Of a stretch of 64,000 bases of DNA, positions 37,428-46,739 are shown piece by piece. Positions within the stretch are counted from its first letter, which is position 1; every line of letters starts with the position of its first letter. Source of the stretch: Sphingomonas sp. CBMAI 2297 (GTDB lineage: Bacteria; Pseudomonadota; Alphaproteobacteria; Sphingomonadales; Sphingomonadaceae); the NCBI RefSeq assembly GCF_029870595.1, contig NZ_JAPDIR010000010.1:1-64000 (forward strand), read 5' to 3'. The notes below the pieces were generated by a model. That model ran no database searches. It saw nothing but the letters and a program-made list of their open reading frames with translations, and was not told the DNA's origin. A program made the position numbers and the translations under genes.

Positions 37428-38000
37428 TCAGGCGAGCGCGGCGACGGGAGCGCGGCGGAAACAGCCCTGTTGATGATCGTTCACCAGCCCCACCGCCTGC
37501 ATCCAGGCATGGACGATCGTCGGCCCGACGAACTTGAAGCCGCGGCGCTTCAGCTCCCTGGAGATCGCCTCGGAAAGCGGCGTGGTGGCGACGAAGCCGT
37601 GCCCCGGGCTCTGGATCGGCGCGCCGCCGGTGAAGCCCCAGCAGAATGCGGCGAAATCCTCGCCGCGCGCCTGCATCTCGCACCAGATCCGCGCGCCCTT
37701 GATCGTCGCTTCGATCTTGGCCCGGGCGCGGACGATGCCGGGATTCGCCATCAGCCGCTCGACATCCTCGGGCCCGAAGGCGGCGACCTTCACCGGATCG
37801 AAGCCGGCGAACGCCGCGCGAAAGGCTTCGCGCTTGCGCAGGATGACGATCCAGGCGAGCCCGGCCTGGAAGCCCTCGAGCATCAGCGCCTCCCACAATT
37901 CGCGTGAATCGCGGATCGGCACGCCCCATTCGGCATCGTGATAGGCGCGGTTGAGCGGATCGCTCACCGCCCAGGCGCAACGCGGCGGATCGTCGGTCAT
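37428..38000 (-). CDS. tag: DNA-3-methyladenine glycosylase I
   Basis: 190 residues. Tag excises 3-methyladenine from alkylated DNA. CAWAVSDPLNRAYHDAEWGVP at the N-terminus with the zinc Cys/His ligands, FEGFQAGL-type segment EGFQAGLAWIVILRKREAFR, and GFKFVGPTIVHAWMQAVGLVNDH with the C-terminal zinc ligands are diagnostic. Its ATG overlaps the stop of the YcaQ-like gene, so both glycosylases are co-translated. Confidence 0.95.
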   Translation of the reverse strand: MTDDPPRCAWAVSDPLNRAYHDAEWGVPIRDSRELWEALMLEGFQAGLAWIVILRKREAFRAAFAGFDPVKVAAFGPEDVERLMANPGIVRARAKIEATIKGARIWCEMQARGEDFAAFCWGFTGGAPIQSPGHGFVATTPLSEAISRELKRRGFKFVGPTIVHAWMQAVGLVNDHQQGCFRRAPVAALA

Positions 38001-39184
38001 CGGCTTCCCCTGATCGTCTCGCCGATACGCACTTCGCCCAGGCCGAGCCAGTGCGCCATGCGGGTGAGTTCGACCGCCAGCCGCTCCTCGGTATCGCGCG
38101 GCGCGTGCGGCTCCAGCGTCACTCGGTGCGCGAGCAGCCGGCCGCCTTGGCGATCAGCCTTGAGGTCAACGCGCGCGGTGAGCGCCTCGTCCATCAGGAA
38201 GGGCAGCACGAAATAGCCATGGGTCCGCTTGTCGGCCGGGACGTAGATCTCGATCCGGTAGCGGAAGTCGAACAGGCGCTCGGTGCGGGCGCGTTCCCAG
38301 ATCAGCGGATCGAAAGGGGCCAGCAGGGCGTCGCCGCGCACCCGGCGCGGCACGCGCGCATCGCGGTGCAGCCAGGCCTTTTGCGTCCAGCCCTTCACCT
38401 GGACCGGGATCAGCGTGCCTTCCTCCTCCAGCTCGGGGATGGCGCCCTTCGCCTCTTCGGGCTTGAGCCGGAAATAGTCGCGCAGATCGGTCGCGGTCGC
38501 CACGCCGAGCGCACGGGCGCTACGCTCGATCAGCACGCGCTGGGCGGTCGCGGCATCCGGCGCGGGCAAGTCGTAGACCGCGCGCGGGATCACGCGCTCG
38601 CTCAGGTCATAGACCCGCTCGAAGCTGCCGCGCCGCGTGGCGGTGGTGATCTGGCCCGACCAGAACAGCCATTCCAGCGCGAGCTTGGTCTCGCTCCATT
38701 CCCACCAGCCGCTTTTCGAGCTGCCATTCTCGAACTCGGACGCGGCGAGCGGCCCTTCGCCGGCGATGCGATCGCGCACCGCCCTGGCCTCGGCATTGCG
38801 TTCGCGGGCGAACAGGCGCAGCTGGCGCCAGCCGATCTCGCCGCGCTCGGCCCGGGCCATCCGCCAGCGGAAATAGGGATGGAGATCCACCGGCAGCAGC
38901 GACGCCTCGTGCGCCCAATATTCAAAGAGCCTGCGCCCGCGCCGCGGCCCCCAGGCATCGCGCTCGAGCAGAGCCCGGTCATACCCGCCCAGCCGCGAAA
39001 AGGCGGGCAGATAGTGCATCCGCGTCAATACGTTGACGCTGTCGATCTGATGGAGACCCAGCCGGTCCACGGTGCGGCGGAGATGCGCGGCCCCCACGCT
39101 GCCGGGCCGGCGCGCGCCGAAGCCCTGCGCCGCCAGGAAGATGCGGCGGACCTGCTGCGGCGAAAGCGTTTCCCCCATGCTCAT
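37997..39184 (-). CDS. YcaQ-family winged-helix DNA glycosylase
   Basis: 395 residues of the HTH_42 / YcaQ-AlkX family, bacterial glycosylases that unhook interstrand crosslinks and bulky alkyl adducts. RRIFLAAQGF, LGLHQIDSVNVLTRMHYLPAFSRLG and the C-terminal FDFRYRIEIYVPADKRTHGYFVLPFL segment fit. The catalytic QxD-type motif in family members would correspond to HQIDSVN (residues 45-51). It overlaps tetR upstream and tag downstream by 4 nt each. Confidence 0.87.
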   Translation of the reverse strand: MSMGETLSPQQVRRIFLAAQGFGARRPGSVGAAHLRRTVDRLGLHQIDSVNVLTRMHYLPAFSRLGGYDRALLERDAWGPRRGRRLFEYWAHEASLLPVDLHPYFRWRMARAERGEIGWRQLRLFARERNAEARAVRDRIAGEGPLAASEFENGSSKSGWWEWSETKLALEWLFWSGQITTATRRGSFERVYDLSERVIPRAVYDLPAPDAATAQRVLIERSARALGVATATDLRDYFRLKPEEAKGAIPELEEEGTLIPVQVKGWTQKAWLHRDARVPRRVRGDALLAPFDPLIWERARTERLFDFRYRIEIYVPADKRTHGYFVLPFLMDEALTARVDLKADRQGGRLLAHRVTLEPHAPRDTEERLAVELTRMAHWLGLGEVRIGETIRGSR

Positions 39185-39837
39185 GCCGTAGTGAGCGCCG
39201 CGAGGTCGGCAGGCAACAGCTGCTTGAACAGGGCGAGCACCCGCCTCCCCTCGGCAGGCGGCAAGGTGATCGCATGGCGCACCGCCGCGGCGATCAGCGT
39301 CATCACCAGCTGGGCATAACGCGCGATCGCCGCCGGGCTCGCCCCGCCCGCGATCGGCCGCACCGCCTCGGCGAGCAGGCCGGCGAGGACGGCGCCATCC
39401 TCCTCGTCGAGCTTCTGCAAGGCGCGATCGGCCTGAGTCGCCTGCCAGATGTCGCGCATCATCGGTTCGTCCATGAACATGCGATAATAGCTGTCGACGA
39501 TATCGCCCAGCGCCGGATGCAGGTCAGCCATGGTCTTCACCGTGGCGAGATCGCGCGCCACGCAGGCGCGGCCGATCGCGTTGCAGCGCTCGGCCAGCGT
39601 GCCGATGATCGCCGCCTTGTCCGGGAAATACTGATAGAGCGAGCCGAAGGGTATGCCGGTGCGCTCGACGATATCGCTCATCCGAAAGGCCTCGCTGCCC
39701 TTCTCCGCCATGACCGCAGCGGCGCATTCCAGGATGCGCTCGAACCGTTCGCGGCTGCGCTTCTGCGTGGGCACCATTCGCGCCCGCGCCGCGGGCGGTG
39801 CCGCCTCCCGTTCCGTCCCTGCCGGCCTTCGCCCCAT
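39181..39837 (-). CDS. TetR/AcrR-family regulator
   Basis: About 218 residues. The N-terminal helix-turn-helix is RFERILECAAAVMAEKGSEAFRMSDIVERTGIPFGSLYQYFPDKAAI; the C-terminal ligand domain is helical. Start uncertain (39852, 39837 or 39777 all in frame). It is the first gene of a tetR-ycaQ-tag chain with ATGA overlaps and diverges from the DUF1772 gene; a 21-bp palindrome lies in the shared promoter region. Confidence 0.87.
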   Translation of the reverse strand: MGRRPAGTEREAAPPAARARMVPTQKRSRERFERILECAAAVMAEKGSEAFRMSDIVERTGIPFGSLYQYFPDKAAIIGTLAERCNAIGRACVARDLATVKTMADLHPALGDIVDSYYRMFMDEPMMRDIWQATQADRALQKLDEEDGAVLAGLLAEAVRPIAGGASPAAIARYAQLVMTLIAAAVRHAITLPPAEGRRVLALFKQLLPADLAALTTA

Positions 39838-39895
39838 TCCACTTCCCGTCATGCCCGCTTGACGGATCAGATACGAGATATTATCGGTTTTAGCA

Positions 39896-39916
39896 AATAC
39901 GATAGATCCTCGTATT
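39896..39916. promoter_or_regulatory. Palindromic operator, probably for the adjacent TetR regulator
   Basis: AATACGA-N7-TCGTATT is a perfect inverted repeat 20 nt before the DUF1772 ATG and about 60 nt before tetR. Another ATACGA half-site is at 39871-39876. Size and position fit TetR binding. Confidence 0.6.
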
Positions 39917-39935
39917 CAATCAAAGGGCCTGGATC

Positions 39936-40418
39936 ATGCGAACCTTTCTCGTTCCCGGACTGCTCTGGTTCTCGGCAATCGGCACCGGGCTGATGGCGGG
40001 GGTCTATTTTGCCTTCTCGACCTTCGTCATGGCGGCGCTCGGCCGGATTGCCCCGGCCTCAGGTATGGCGGCGATGAACGCGATCAATGTCGACATAGTG
40101 CGCTCGTCCTTCCTGCCGCTGTTCCTCGCGACCACCGTCGCGGCGGGCCTGATCGCGGTGGCCGGGGCGCTGCGCTGGGGCGAGCCGGGGGCGCCGGCGA
40201 TGATCGCGGGCGGCACGATCTACCTGCTCGGCATGTTCGGCGTGACGATGTTCTTCAACGTGCCGTTCAACGACGCACTGGCCGCGGCCGGCAACGGTCC
40301 CGGCTCGGCCGCCACCTGGGCGCGCTACCTCAGGGACTGGACGATGTGGAACCATGTCCGCACCCTGAGCTCCGTCGTCGCGCTCGGACTGTACGTCGCG
40401 GCGCTGGTGCAGCGTTAG
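39936..40418 (+). CDS. DUF1772 membrane protein
   Basis: 160 residues with four membrane helices (about 8-35, 55-78, 85-110, 137-157). AGVYFAFSTFVMAALGR and NVPFNDALAA mark the DUF1772 (anthrone-oxygenase-like) family. AAAGGG precedes the ATG at a long distance. Divergent from tetR, so probably its primary target. Function unknown. Confidence 0.82.
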   Translation: MRTFLVPGLLWFSAIGTGLMAGVYFAFSTFVMAALGRIAPASGMAAMNAINVDIVRSSFLPLFLATTVAAGLIAVAGALRWGEPGAPAMIAGGTIYLLGMFGVTMFFNVPFNDALAAAGNGPGSAATWARYLRDWTMWNHVRTLSSVVALGLYVAALVQR

Positions 40419-40614
40419 GGCGGATCGGCATTTGGGATCCGTATCGAGCGCGCCTTGCCGGCGGGGGAAAAGCCGTTCCCCGGCAAAGGCCGGGGCCCGG
40501 TTGCGACGCCGTTCGAGAGATTCTCGTGCCTGGCCAGATGCATCGAGGCTTTTTCCGGCCTTCGCCGGGGGACTGGCAGGCCCCTTCCCACTAAATGTCG
40601 ATCCGGCCTAGGCC
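40417..40614. repeat. MITE-like element with nested inverted repeats
   Basis: The outer ends are AGGGCGGATCGGCATTTGG (40417-40435) and, inverted, AAATGTCGATCCGGCC (40593-40608), differing by a few bases. Inside lie inverted GC-rich arms (CCCCGGCAAAGGCCGGGG near 40478-40495; CCGGCCTTCGCCGGGG near 40555-40570), and near the centre a small hairpin CGAGA-GAT-TCTCG (40514-40526). No ORF. A solo copy of the outer end occurs at 43569-43590. Confidence 0.55.
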
Positions 40615-40746
40615 ATACGGCCCGGGCGCGCCGGGGCTGTATGCCACGCACCGGCGGATGCGAGGAATACCGGCATTTCACCCCTTTACTTCAAGGGCCG
40701 TATCGCATTCCGACATTGGGGGCAGCGGCATCTGGACGAGCCGGAA
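40615..40746. other. Gene-free remainder of the DUF1772-guaA gap
   Basis: Together with the MITE-like element this gap is 328 nt. The remainder starts in GGCC/CCGG-rich sequence and runs to the guaA stop; no terminator with a U-tract, promoter or ORF was recognised. Confidence 0.5.
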
Positions 40747-42303
40747 TCACTCCCACTCGATCGTCCCCGGCGGCTTGGAAGTATAGTCGTACACGACCCG
40801 GTTCACGCCGCGCACCTCGTTGACGATGCGCGTCGCCACGCGGGGGAGGAAGCCGCCCGGAAATTCGAACGCCTCCGCGGTCATGCCGTCGATCGAAGTC
40901 ACCGCGCGCAGCGCCAGCACCGAATCATAGGTGCGGCCATCGCCCATCACGCCGACCGTGCGCACCGGCGTCAGCACCGCAAAGGCCTGCCAGATCGCAT
41001 CATAGAGCCCGGCGTTGCGGATCTCCTCCAGATAGATGGCATCCGCCTTGCGCAGGATGTCGCAGCGCTCCCGGGTCACTTCGCCCGGGATGCGGATCGC
41101 CAGGCCCGGCCCCGGAAAGGGATGGCGGCCGACGAACTGCTCGGGCAGCCCCAGTTCCCGGCCCAGCGCGCGGACTTCGTCCTTGAACAGCTCGCGCAGC
41201 GGCTCGACGAGCTTCATGTTCATCCGCTCGGGCAGGCCGCCGACATTGTGGTGGCTCTTGATCGTCACCGAAGGCCCGCCGGTGAAGCTCACGCTCTCGA
41301 TCACATCCGGATAGAGCGTGCCCTGTGCCAGGAAATCGGCGCCGCCGATCTTCCGCGCCTCCTCCTCGAATACGTCGATGAAGGTCTTGCCGATGAACTT
41401 GCGCTTGGCCTCGGGATCGGTGACCCCGGCCAGGCCCGTGAGGAACAGCGTCTCGGCGTCCACATGGACGAGCGGGATGTTGTAATGGTTGCGGAACAGG
41501 CCGACGACCTGCTCGGCCTCGCCCGAGCGCATCAGCCCGTGATCGACGAACACGCAGGTGAGCTGGTCGCCGATCGCCTCGTGGATCAGCACCGCGGCCA
41601 CCGCGCTGTCGACGCCGCCCGAAAGCCCGCAGATCACCTTGCCGCCGCCCACCTGGGCGCGGATCTCGGCGATCTTGGTCTGGCGGAACTCGGCCATCGT
41701 CCAGTCGCCCTGCAAGCCGCAGACATGGCGGACGAAATTGGCCAGCAGCTTGGCGCCGTCGGGGGTATGGACCACCTCGGGGTGGAACTGCATCGCATAA
41801 TAGCGCCGCGCGTCGTCGGCGATCACCGCGAACGGGGCCCCGGTGCTGTGCGCGACCGGGCGGAAGCCGGGGGCAAGGTTGGTGACCTTGTCGCCATGGC
41901 TCATCCACACCTGATGGTTCTCGCCCTCGTGCCACATGCCGTCGAACAGCACGCAGCCATCGTCGATCTCGATAAAGGCGCGGCCGAACTCGCCGCTGTC
42001 GCCGAGCTGCACCGTGCCGCCGAGCTGGTGCATCATCACCTGCTGGCCATAGCAGATGCCCAGCACCGGCAGGCCGCTGTCGAAAATCTCCTGCGGCACC
42101 CGGGGGCTACCTTCGTCGAGCACCGAGGCGGGCGAGCCGGAGAGGATGATCCCCTTGGGCTGCATCCGGGCAAAGGCCTCGGCGGCGGTGGTGAAGGGCG
42201 CGATCTCGCTATAGACGCCCGCCTCGCGCACGCGGCGTGCGATCAGCTGGGTAACCTGGCTGCCGAAATCGACGATGAGGATGGAATCTGCATGCTGGTC
42301 CAT
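40747..42303 (-). CDS. guaA: GMP synthase (glutamine-hydrolysing)
   Basis: 518 residues. Converts XMP to GMP with ATP and glutamine. The N-terminal glutamine amidotransferase domain has the GICYGQQ nucleophile (Cys near residue 83) and [11 protein letters not shown]; the ATP-pyrophosphatase domain has the P-loop SGGVDS; and the C-terminal dimerisation domain ends ...[29 protein letters not shown]. Complete and of standard length. No neighbouring gua gene. Confidence 0.97.
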   Translation of the reverse strand: MDQHADSILIVDFGSQVTQLIARRVREAGVYSEIAPFTTAAEAFARMQPKGIILSGSPASVLDEGSPRVPQEIFDSGLPVLGICYGQQVMMHQLGGTVQLGDSGEFGRAFIEIDDGCVLFDGMWHEGENHQVWMSHGDKVTNLAPGFRPVAHSTGAPFAVIADDARRYYAMQFHPEVVHTPDGAKLLANFVRHVCGLQGDWTMAEFRQTKIAEIRAQVGGGKVICGLSGGVDSAVAAVLIHEAIGDQLTCVFVDHGLMRSGEAEQVVGLFRNHYNIPLVHVDAETLFLTGLAGVTDPEAKRKFIGKTFIDVFEEEARKIGGADFLAQGTLYPDVIESVSFTGGPSVTIKSHHNVGGLPERMNMKLVEPLRELFKDEVRALGRELGLPEQFVGRHPFPGPGLAIRIPGEVTRERCDILRKADAIYLEEIRNAGLYDAIWQAFAVLTPVRTVGVMGDGRTYDSVLALRAVTSIDGMTAEAFEFPGGFLPRVATRIVNEVRGVNRVVYDYTSKPPGTIEWE

Positions 42304-42455
42304 GCCCAGCGCGCTTAGCCAGAACCGGCGCCGGGGGAAAGGCCGGCGCGCGATTATGCATAAGTTTATTCGCCGGGTTGGGTCGACGTTCCGTGATGCG
42401 GGATGTCGTCCACATTCCTCTCCCGAAGGGGGGATCGGTTGAATGCCGATGCGCC

Positions 42456-43529
42456 TCAGGGTTCGTGCTCGATACCGGCACCGGCCGCGAGCCGGCCGCC
42501 GATCTCGCCAAGGCGGCCCTGGGCAGTATCGCTGGCCTTGTTCGCCAGCAGGATCACCGCCAGCTTCTTCTCGGGCCAGAGCATCATCACGCTGGCAAAG
42601 CCCCAGGTGCCGCCCGAATAGCGCAGCTGGCGCCCGCCTTCGGGCAGCTGCGAGACGATCCAGCCAAGGCCCACCCAGGTCTGCTTGTCGAGCGTGAACC
42701 AGCTGCCCTTGTGGCTGAGCGCCACCGCGGGATCGCGCTCGTCGAGCTGGAGCGCGGCATAGCGCAGCATGTCCGCCGCCGAATAGCGATAGCCGAACTG
42801 GTCGCGCGGCAGCACCGCGGCCACCCTGCCCTCGGCATCATGGCCGGTCGCGGCGTCCTTCGCCCCAAAGCCGAGCGGCCCCTCGATCTCGCGGGCCAGG
42901 ATCCGGTCATAGGGCATGCCGTAGATCCGCTCGAGCGCCACGATGAGCAGTTGCGCGGCGACATTCGAATGGGCGACATTCTCACCCGGCCTGCTGGCCG
43001 GCGAGACGGTGCGCAAGTCCTTGAGAAACTGCGCGCGGCCATAGGCCTTCAGCGCCTCGGCATGCTTGAAGCGGCCGGGATCGGGGTCGAGCTTCGACAG
43101 GTCGGGCAGATTGTCGGGCAGGCCCGAGGTCATGTTGGCGAGGTGCACCAGCCGCACCGGCTCGCCCTCGAACGCCAGCCCCGGATAGGCGCCATCCAGA
43201 TATTTGCGGACATCGTCGGCCAGGCCGGCCTTGCCCGCCAGCACCGCGCGAGCGAGCAGCAGCCCGCTCATCGTCTTGGCGATCGATCCGATCTCGAACG
43301 CGGTATCCTTGCCCGGCGCGCCACTGCCCTTCGCCATTTCGCCGAAGCCGTGGAAATGCGCCTTGCCGTCACGGAGCACGCCGATCGTCAGCCCGGCGCC
43401 CTTCTCCTCGGCGAGGAATTTCTCGCCCTCGGCACGGGCCGTGGCGTCGAGCGCCTGTCCCGATGCCTGCGCCTGCGCTGCCACCGGGGCCAGCACCAGC
43501 CAAATTCCCAGCAGCGCGCGCGACAGCAT
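42456..43529 (-). CDS. Beta-lactamase-family serine hydrolase with variant active site
   Basis: About 357 residues with a signal peptide ([21 protein letters not shown]). Class C/LACTB-like fold: the nucleophile motif is S82-I-A-K85, but the usual Tyr-x-Asn is H186-S-N188, and [12 protein letters not shown] stands for the KTG-like strand. Periplasmic. It may be an esterase or peptidase rather than a lactamase. ATG 43529 is preceded by GGAGG; the in-frame start ten residues earlier is not. Confidence 0.8.
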   Translation of the reverse strand: MLSRALLGIWLVLAPVAAQAQASGQALDATARAEGEKFLAEEKGAGLTIGVLRDGKAHFHGFGEMAKGSGAPGKDTAFEIGSIAKTMSGLLLARAVLAGKAGLADDVRKYLDGAYPGLAFEGEPVRLVHLANMTSGLPDNLPDLSKLDPDPGRFKHAEALKAYGRAQFLKDLRTVSPASRPGENVAHSNVAAQLLIVALERIYGMPYDRILAREIEGPLGFGAKDAATGHDAEGRVAAVLPRDQFGYRYSAADMLRYAALQLDERDPAVALSHKGSWFTLDKQTWVGLGWIVSQLPEGGRQLRYSGGTWGFASVMMLWPEKKLAVILLANKASDTAQGRLGEIGGRLAAGAGIEHEP

Positions 43530-43568
43530 CCCCTGCACCTCCACCGAATGACCTGGCACCTGCCCCGC

Positions 43569-43590
43569 CAGGGCGGATCGACATTTGAAG
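43569..43590. repeat. Solo copy of the 40.4-kb element end
   Basis: CAGGGCGGATCGACATTTG matches the outer inverted repeat of the MITE-like element at 40417-40614 with one or two differences. It lies upstream of the serine-hydrolase start and beside the end of the next gene. Confidence 0.5.
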
Positions 43591-43611
43591 CAAGCGAACC
43601 GCGATGGCTCC

Positions 43612-44199
43612 CTAGAGCGACTGCAGCCCCTCGATCGTCACGATCGGGCTGCTGCCGCGGCGCAGGGCGCAGCGGAAGCCATGGCTCTCCCGGGTGGCGT
43701 CGCGATAGCCGTCGGCCAGCTCCACCTGTCCCTTGATCACCCAGCTCTTGCCGTTCCAGACGGTGCTGGTGACCGTGGAGACCTGCGCGAGTCGGGCATA
43801 GCGCTCGCCCAGGCTTTCCGCTTCCACCGCGCAGCGATCGGCGGCGGCGTCCTCGTCATAGAGTCCGTCGAATTGCGCGGAATTCGGCGCCGGCGTCTCG
43901 GCGATCGGGCCGGCGGCGGGCGGCGGCGCCTCGCCATAACGGCCGCCGTCGACCGGGCCGGTATCGATCGGCACCCGCTCCTCGGCCACTTCGGTGCCGT
44001 GCGACTTCTTCTTGCCGCTCGAGATCAGCGCGAGCACGCCGCCGACCACCAGGCCGCCGACGATCGCGTCGCCCACATCGAACTTGTCCTTGTGCTTCTC
44101 GCGCGACGGGCGCCAGCGCTCCTGCGCCTGAGCCGGCATCGCCAGCCCGATCATCGCCACCGCAGCGATCCCGCCGCCCGCAAGCTTCAGAATACCCAT
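43612..44199 (-). CDS. Hypothetical exported protein
   Basis: 195 residues. A signal peptide (MGILKLAGGGIAAVAMIGLA, cleavage after AQA-Q) is followed by a basic segment and a second hydrophobic glycine-rich stretch (VGDAIVGGLVVGGVLALIS) that could insert in a membrane, then a low-complexity Pro/Ala section and a C-terminal domain with two cysteines (DRCAVEAESLG, GFRCALRR). Such glycine-zipper proteins are often found in the envelope. GGAGGG precedes the ATG. Function unknown. Confidence 0.7.
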   Translation of the reverse strand: MGILKLAGGGIAAVAMIGLAMPAQAQERWRPSREKHKDKFDVGDAIVGGLVVGGVLALISSGKKKSHGTEVAEERVPIDTGPVDGGRYGEAPPPAAGPIAETPAPNSAQFDGLYDEDAAADRCAVEAESLGERYARLAQVSTVTSTVWNGKSWVIKGQVELADGYRDATRESHGFRCALRRGSSPIVTIEGLQSL

Positions 44200-44302
44200 G
44201 CCGCCCTCCGTTACTTTCACGAAACGAGAACTATGCGCGCCAGCCTGTCGCGCGGCTGAACCGATTTGCCGCCCGGGGAAAACGCGAACGCGACTTTCGC
44301 CC

Positions 44303-46447
44303 CTATTTGCTCTTCACCTCCAGCCCGGTCCATTTGGCCGTGAAGGCCCAGAGATCGGCGGCTTCCTCGATGATCTTGTCGGTCGGCTTGCCCGAGCCAT
44401 GCCCAGCGCGCGTCTCGATGCGGACCAGATGCGGCTTGTCGCCGATGTCCGCATGCTGGATCGCCGCGGTATATTTGAAAGTGTGCCCGGGCACGACGCG
44501 ATCGTCGGTGTCGGCGGTGGTCGCCAGGATCGCCGGATAGGCCACGCCGGACCTGATGTTGTGATAGGGCGAATAGGCGTAGAGCGTCTTGAAATCGGCC
44601 TCCTTCGACGGATAGCCATAATCGTCCACCCAATAGCGCCCGGCCGTGAAGCGGTCGAAGCGCAGCATGTCCATCACGCCCACCGCCGGCATCGCGGCAG
44701 CGAACAGGTCTGGCCGCTGGTTCACCACCGCGCCCACCAGCAACCCGCCGTTCGAGCCGCCCTGGATCGCCAGCTGGTGCTTCCCGGTGATGCCTTCCCG
44801 GATCAGATATTCGCCCGCGCCGATAAAGTCGTCGAACACGTTCTGCTTGTTGGCGAGCCGGCCGCCATCGTGCCACGCCTTGCCATATTCGCCGCCGCCC
44901 CGAATGTTGGCGAGGACGAACACGCCGCCCTGCTCCAGCCAGGCGAGGCGCGACGACGAGAAGCTGGGGCCATAGGAGACGTTGAAGCCGCCATAGCCCC
45001 AGAGCAGCGTCGGCGCCGGGCCGGTCACGCTCTTCTTGCGGACGATGAACATCGGCACCTTCGTCCCGTCCTTCGACGCGAAGAAACGCTGCTCGACCTT
45101 ATAGTCCTCGGGCTTGAACAGCAGCTTGGGGCGCGCCCAGGGCGTGCTGGTGCCGGTCGCCAGGTCGTAGCGATAGATGGTCGTCGGCTCGTTGAAGCTC
45201 GTATAGGCATAGAAGGTCTCGGGATCGTCGGGCTCGCCGCCAAAGCCCGAGGCGGTGCCGACGCCGGGAAGCTTGACCGGGCCGATCACGCCGCCGTCGA
45301 GCTTGTAGCGGCGCACTTCCGTCTTGGCGTCGACCAGATAGCTCGCCACCAGCGTGCCGCCGACGATCGCGGCGCCCTCGAGGGTGGCGGCGTCCTCGGG
45401 CACCAGGTCGGCGGTGGTCGCGGCCGGGTTCGCCGCCGCCACGTCCATGGTCACGATCTTGAGCTTGGGCGCGCCCTTGTTGGTGACCCAGTAGAATTTC
45501 GTGCCGACATTGCCGGCCAGGCCCCAGCTGTTCTCCAGCCCCGGCACGATCACCCGCGGCTTGCGCGCCGGGTCCTTCAGGTCGATCAGCGTGATCTGGT
45601 AGCGGTCGTCAGTGCCTTCGCCGGTGGTGATCACCATCCAGCGGCCATCGTCGGTGATCTGGGCGTAGTGGCTCCACTTGGGATGATCGGGCGTCTCGAA
45701 CACCAGCGTGTCGGCGCTGTCGGGCGTGCCGAGCTTGTGGAAGTAGATCTTGTGGTTCTCGTTCAGCGCCTGGTATTTCGCGTCGGCGGCGACGTCCGGA
45801 TAGCGCGAATAATAGAAGCCGCTGCCGTCCTTGGCCCAGACCGCGCTCAAGGTGAACTTCATGCCATGGACGCTGTCGCCGGTCTCCTTGCCGGTGGCGA
45901 CGTCGAGCACCTTGGCGGTGCGCCAGTCGGTACCGCCGTCCTGGATCGCATAGAGCAGATACCTGCCGTCCTCCGAGGGCGCCCATTCGGAAAGCGCGGT
46001 CGCGCCGTCCTTTGACCAGCCATTGGGGTCGATCAGCACGCGGCCCGCCCCGTCGAGCTTGTCGCGGACGAACAGCACCGCCTGATTCTGCAATCCCGAA
46101 TTGTGCAGGTAGAAATAGCGGCCGCCCTTCTTCTGCGGCGCGCCGAAGCGCTCATAGTCGAAGAGCTGCTTGATGCGCGCCTTGAACCATTCCCGGCCCG
46201 GCAGCGTCGCGAGATAGGCGTTGGTCACCTTGTTCTCGGCATCGACCCAGGCGGCGACTTCCTTGTCGTTGCGCACGTCGTTCTCGAGCCAGCGATAGGG
46301 ATCGGCGACCTTTATCCCGAACTGTTCGTCCGCCACGTCGACGCGGCGGGTTTCGGGATAGGCGAGCTTGGTCACTTTGGTCTCCGGCTTTGTCTGGGCG
46401 AATGCGGGGGCTGCGAGGAGCAGCGGCAGGATGAGGGCGCGGCGCAT
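44303..46447 (-). CDS. Prolyl oligopeptidase family serine peptidase
   Basis: 714 residues with a signal peptide (MRRALILPLLLAAPAFA-Q). The seven-bladed propeller domain is followed by the alpha/beta-hydrolase domain with the catalytic triad Ser565 (GGSNGG), Asp649 (DTDDRVVPGH) and His683 (RAGHGSGK), in the prolyl oligopeptidase (S9A) arrangement. It is periplasmic and cleaves short peptides after proline. Monocistronic; ends convergent to nothing and is followed by an 82-nt gap. Confidence 0.93.
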   Translation of the reverse strand: MRRALILPLLLAAPAFAQTKPETKVTKLAYPETRRVDVADEQFGIKVADPYRWLENDVRNDKEVAAWVDAENKVTNAYLATLPGREWFKARIKQLFDYERFGAPQKKGGRYFYLHNSGLQNQAVLFVRDKLDGAGRVLIDPNGWSKDGATALSEWAPSEDGRYLLYAIQDGGTDWRTAKVLDVATGKETGDSVHGMKFTLSAVWAKDGSGFYYSRYPDVAADAKYQALNENHKIYFHKLGTPDSADTLVFETPDHPKWSHYAQITDDGRWMVITTGEGTDDRYQITLIDLKDPARKPRVIVPGLENSWGLAGNVGTKFYWVTNKGAPKLKIVTMDVAAANPAATTADLVPEDAATLEGAAIVGGTLVASYLVDAKTEVRRYKLDGGVIGPVKLPGVGTASGFGGEPDDPETFYAYTSFNEPTTIYRYDLATGTSTPWARPKLLFKPEDYKVEQRFFASKDGTKVPMFIVRKKSVTGPAPTLLWGYGGFNVSYGPSFSSSRLAWLEQGGVFVLANIRGGGEYGKAWHDGGRLANKQNVFDDFIGAGEYLIREGITGKHQLAIQGGSNGGLLVGAVVNQRPDLFAAAMPAVGVMDMLRFDRFTAGRYWVDDYGYPSKEADFKTLYAYSPYHNIRSGVAYPAILATTADTDDRVVPGHTFKYTAAIQHADIGDKPHLVRIETRAGHGSGKPTDKIIEEAADLWAFTAKWTGLEVKSK

Positions 46448-46682
46448 GGGGCCTCCGAATGGGAAAGACCCCAGGCTAGCGCGCCGGTGCCGGCACTCAA
46501 GCGAAACCGAGGTTCGAAGTCTCCGAAACGGCCCAGATCAAGGTGCCCAGGGCCGGCGCCAGCGCCGCGGCCGCCGAGAGCCACGCGCCCATATTGGTTC
46601 GGGAAGGGTTCCTGCGCATGCCCCGGATATGGGAATCCGGATGGGCCGAAAGGAGTGCAGGAAAACTTTCGGGCCTGAAACG

Positions 46683-46720
46683 AGAAAGGGCGGCCGCACC
46701 GGGTGCGACCGCCCTTTCCT
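46683..46720 (-). terminator. Terminator of the ribosomal protein cluster (after rplQ)
   Basis: AAAGGGCGG.CGCACC and GGTGCG.CCGCCCTTT form a 16-bp hairpin with one wobble, 20 nt after the rplQ stop on the minus strand, followed by CTCGTTTC. It is the downstream end of the whole cluster. Confidence 0.75.
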
Positions 46721-46739
46721 GTCTCGATATCGAGGCCGA

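Noticed and set aside
46497..46592. 31-codon minus-strand ORF between the peptidase gene and the rplQ terminator
   Set aside because: Hydrophobic but without a ribosome-binding site or conserved context; too weak to call.
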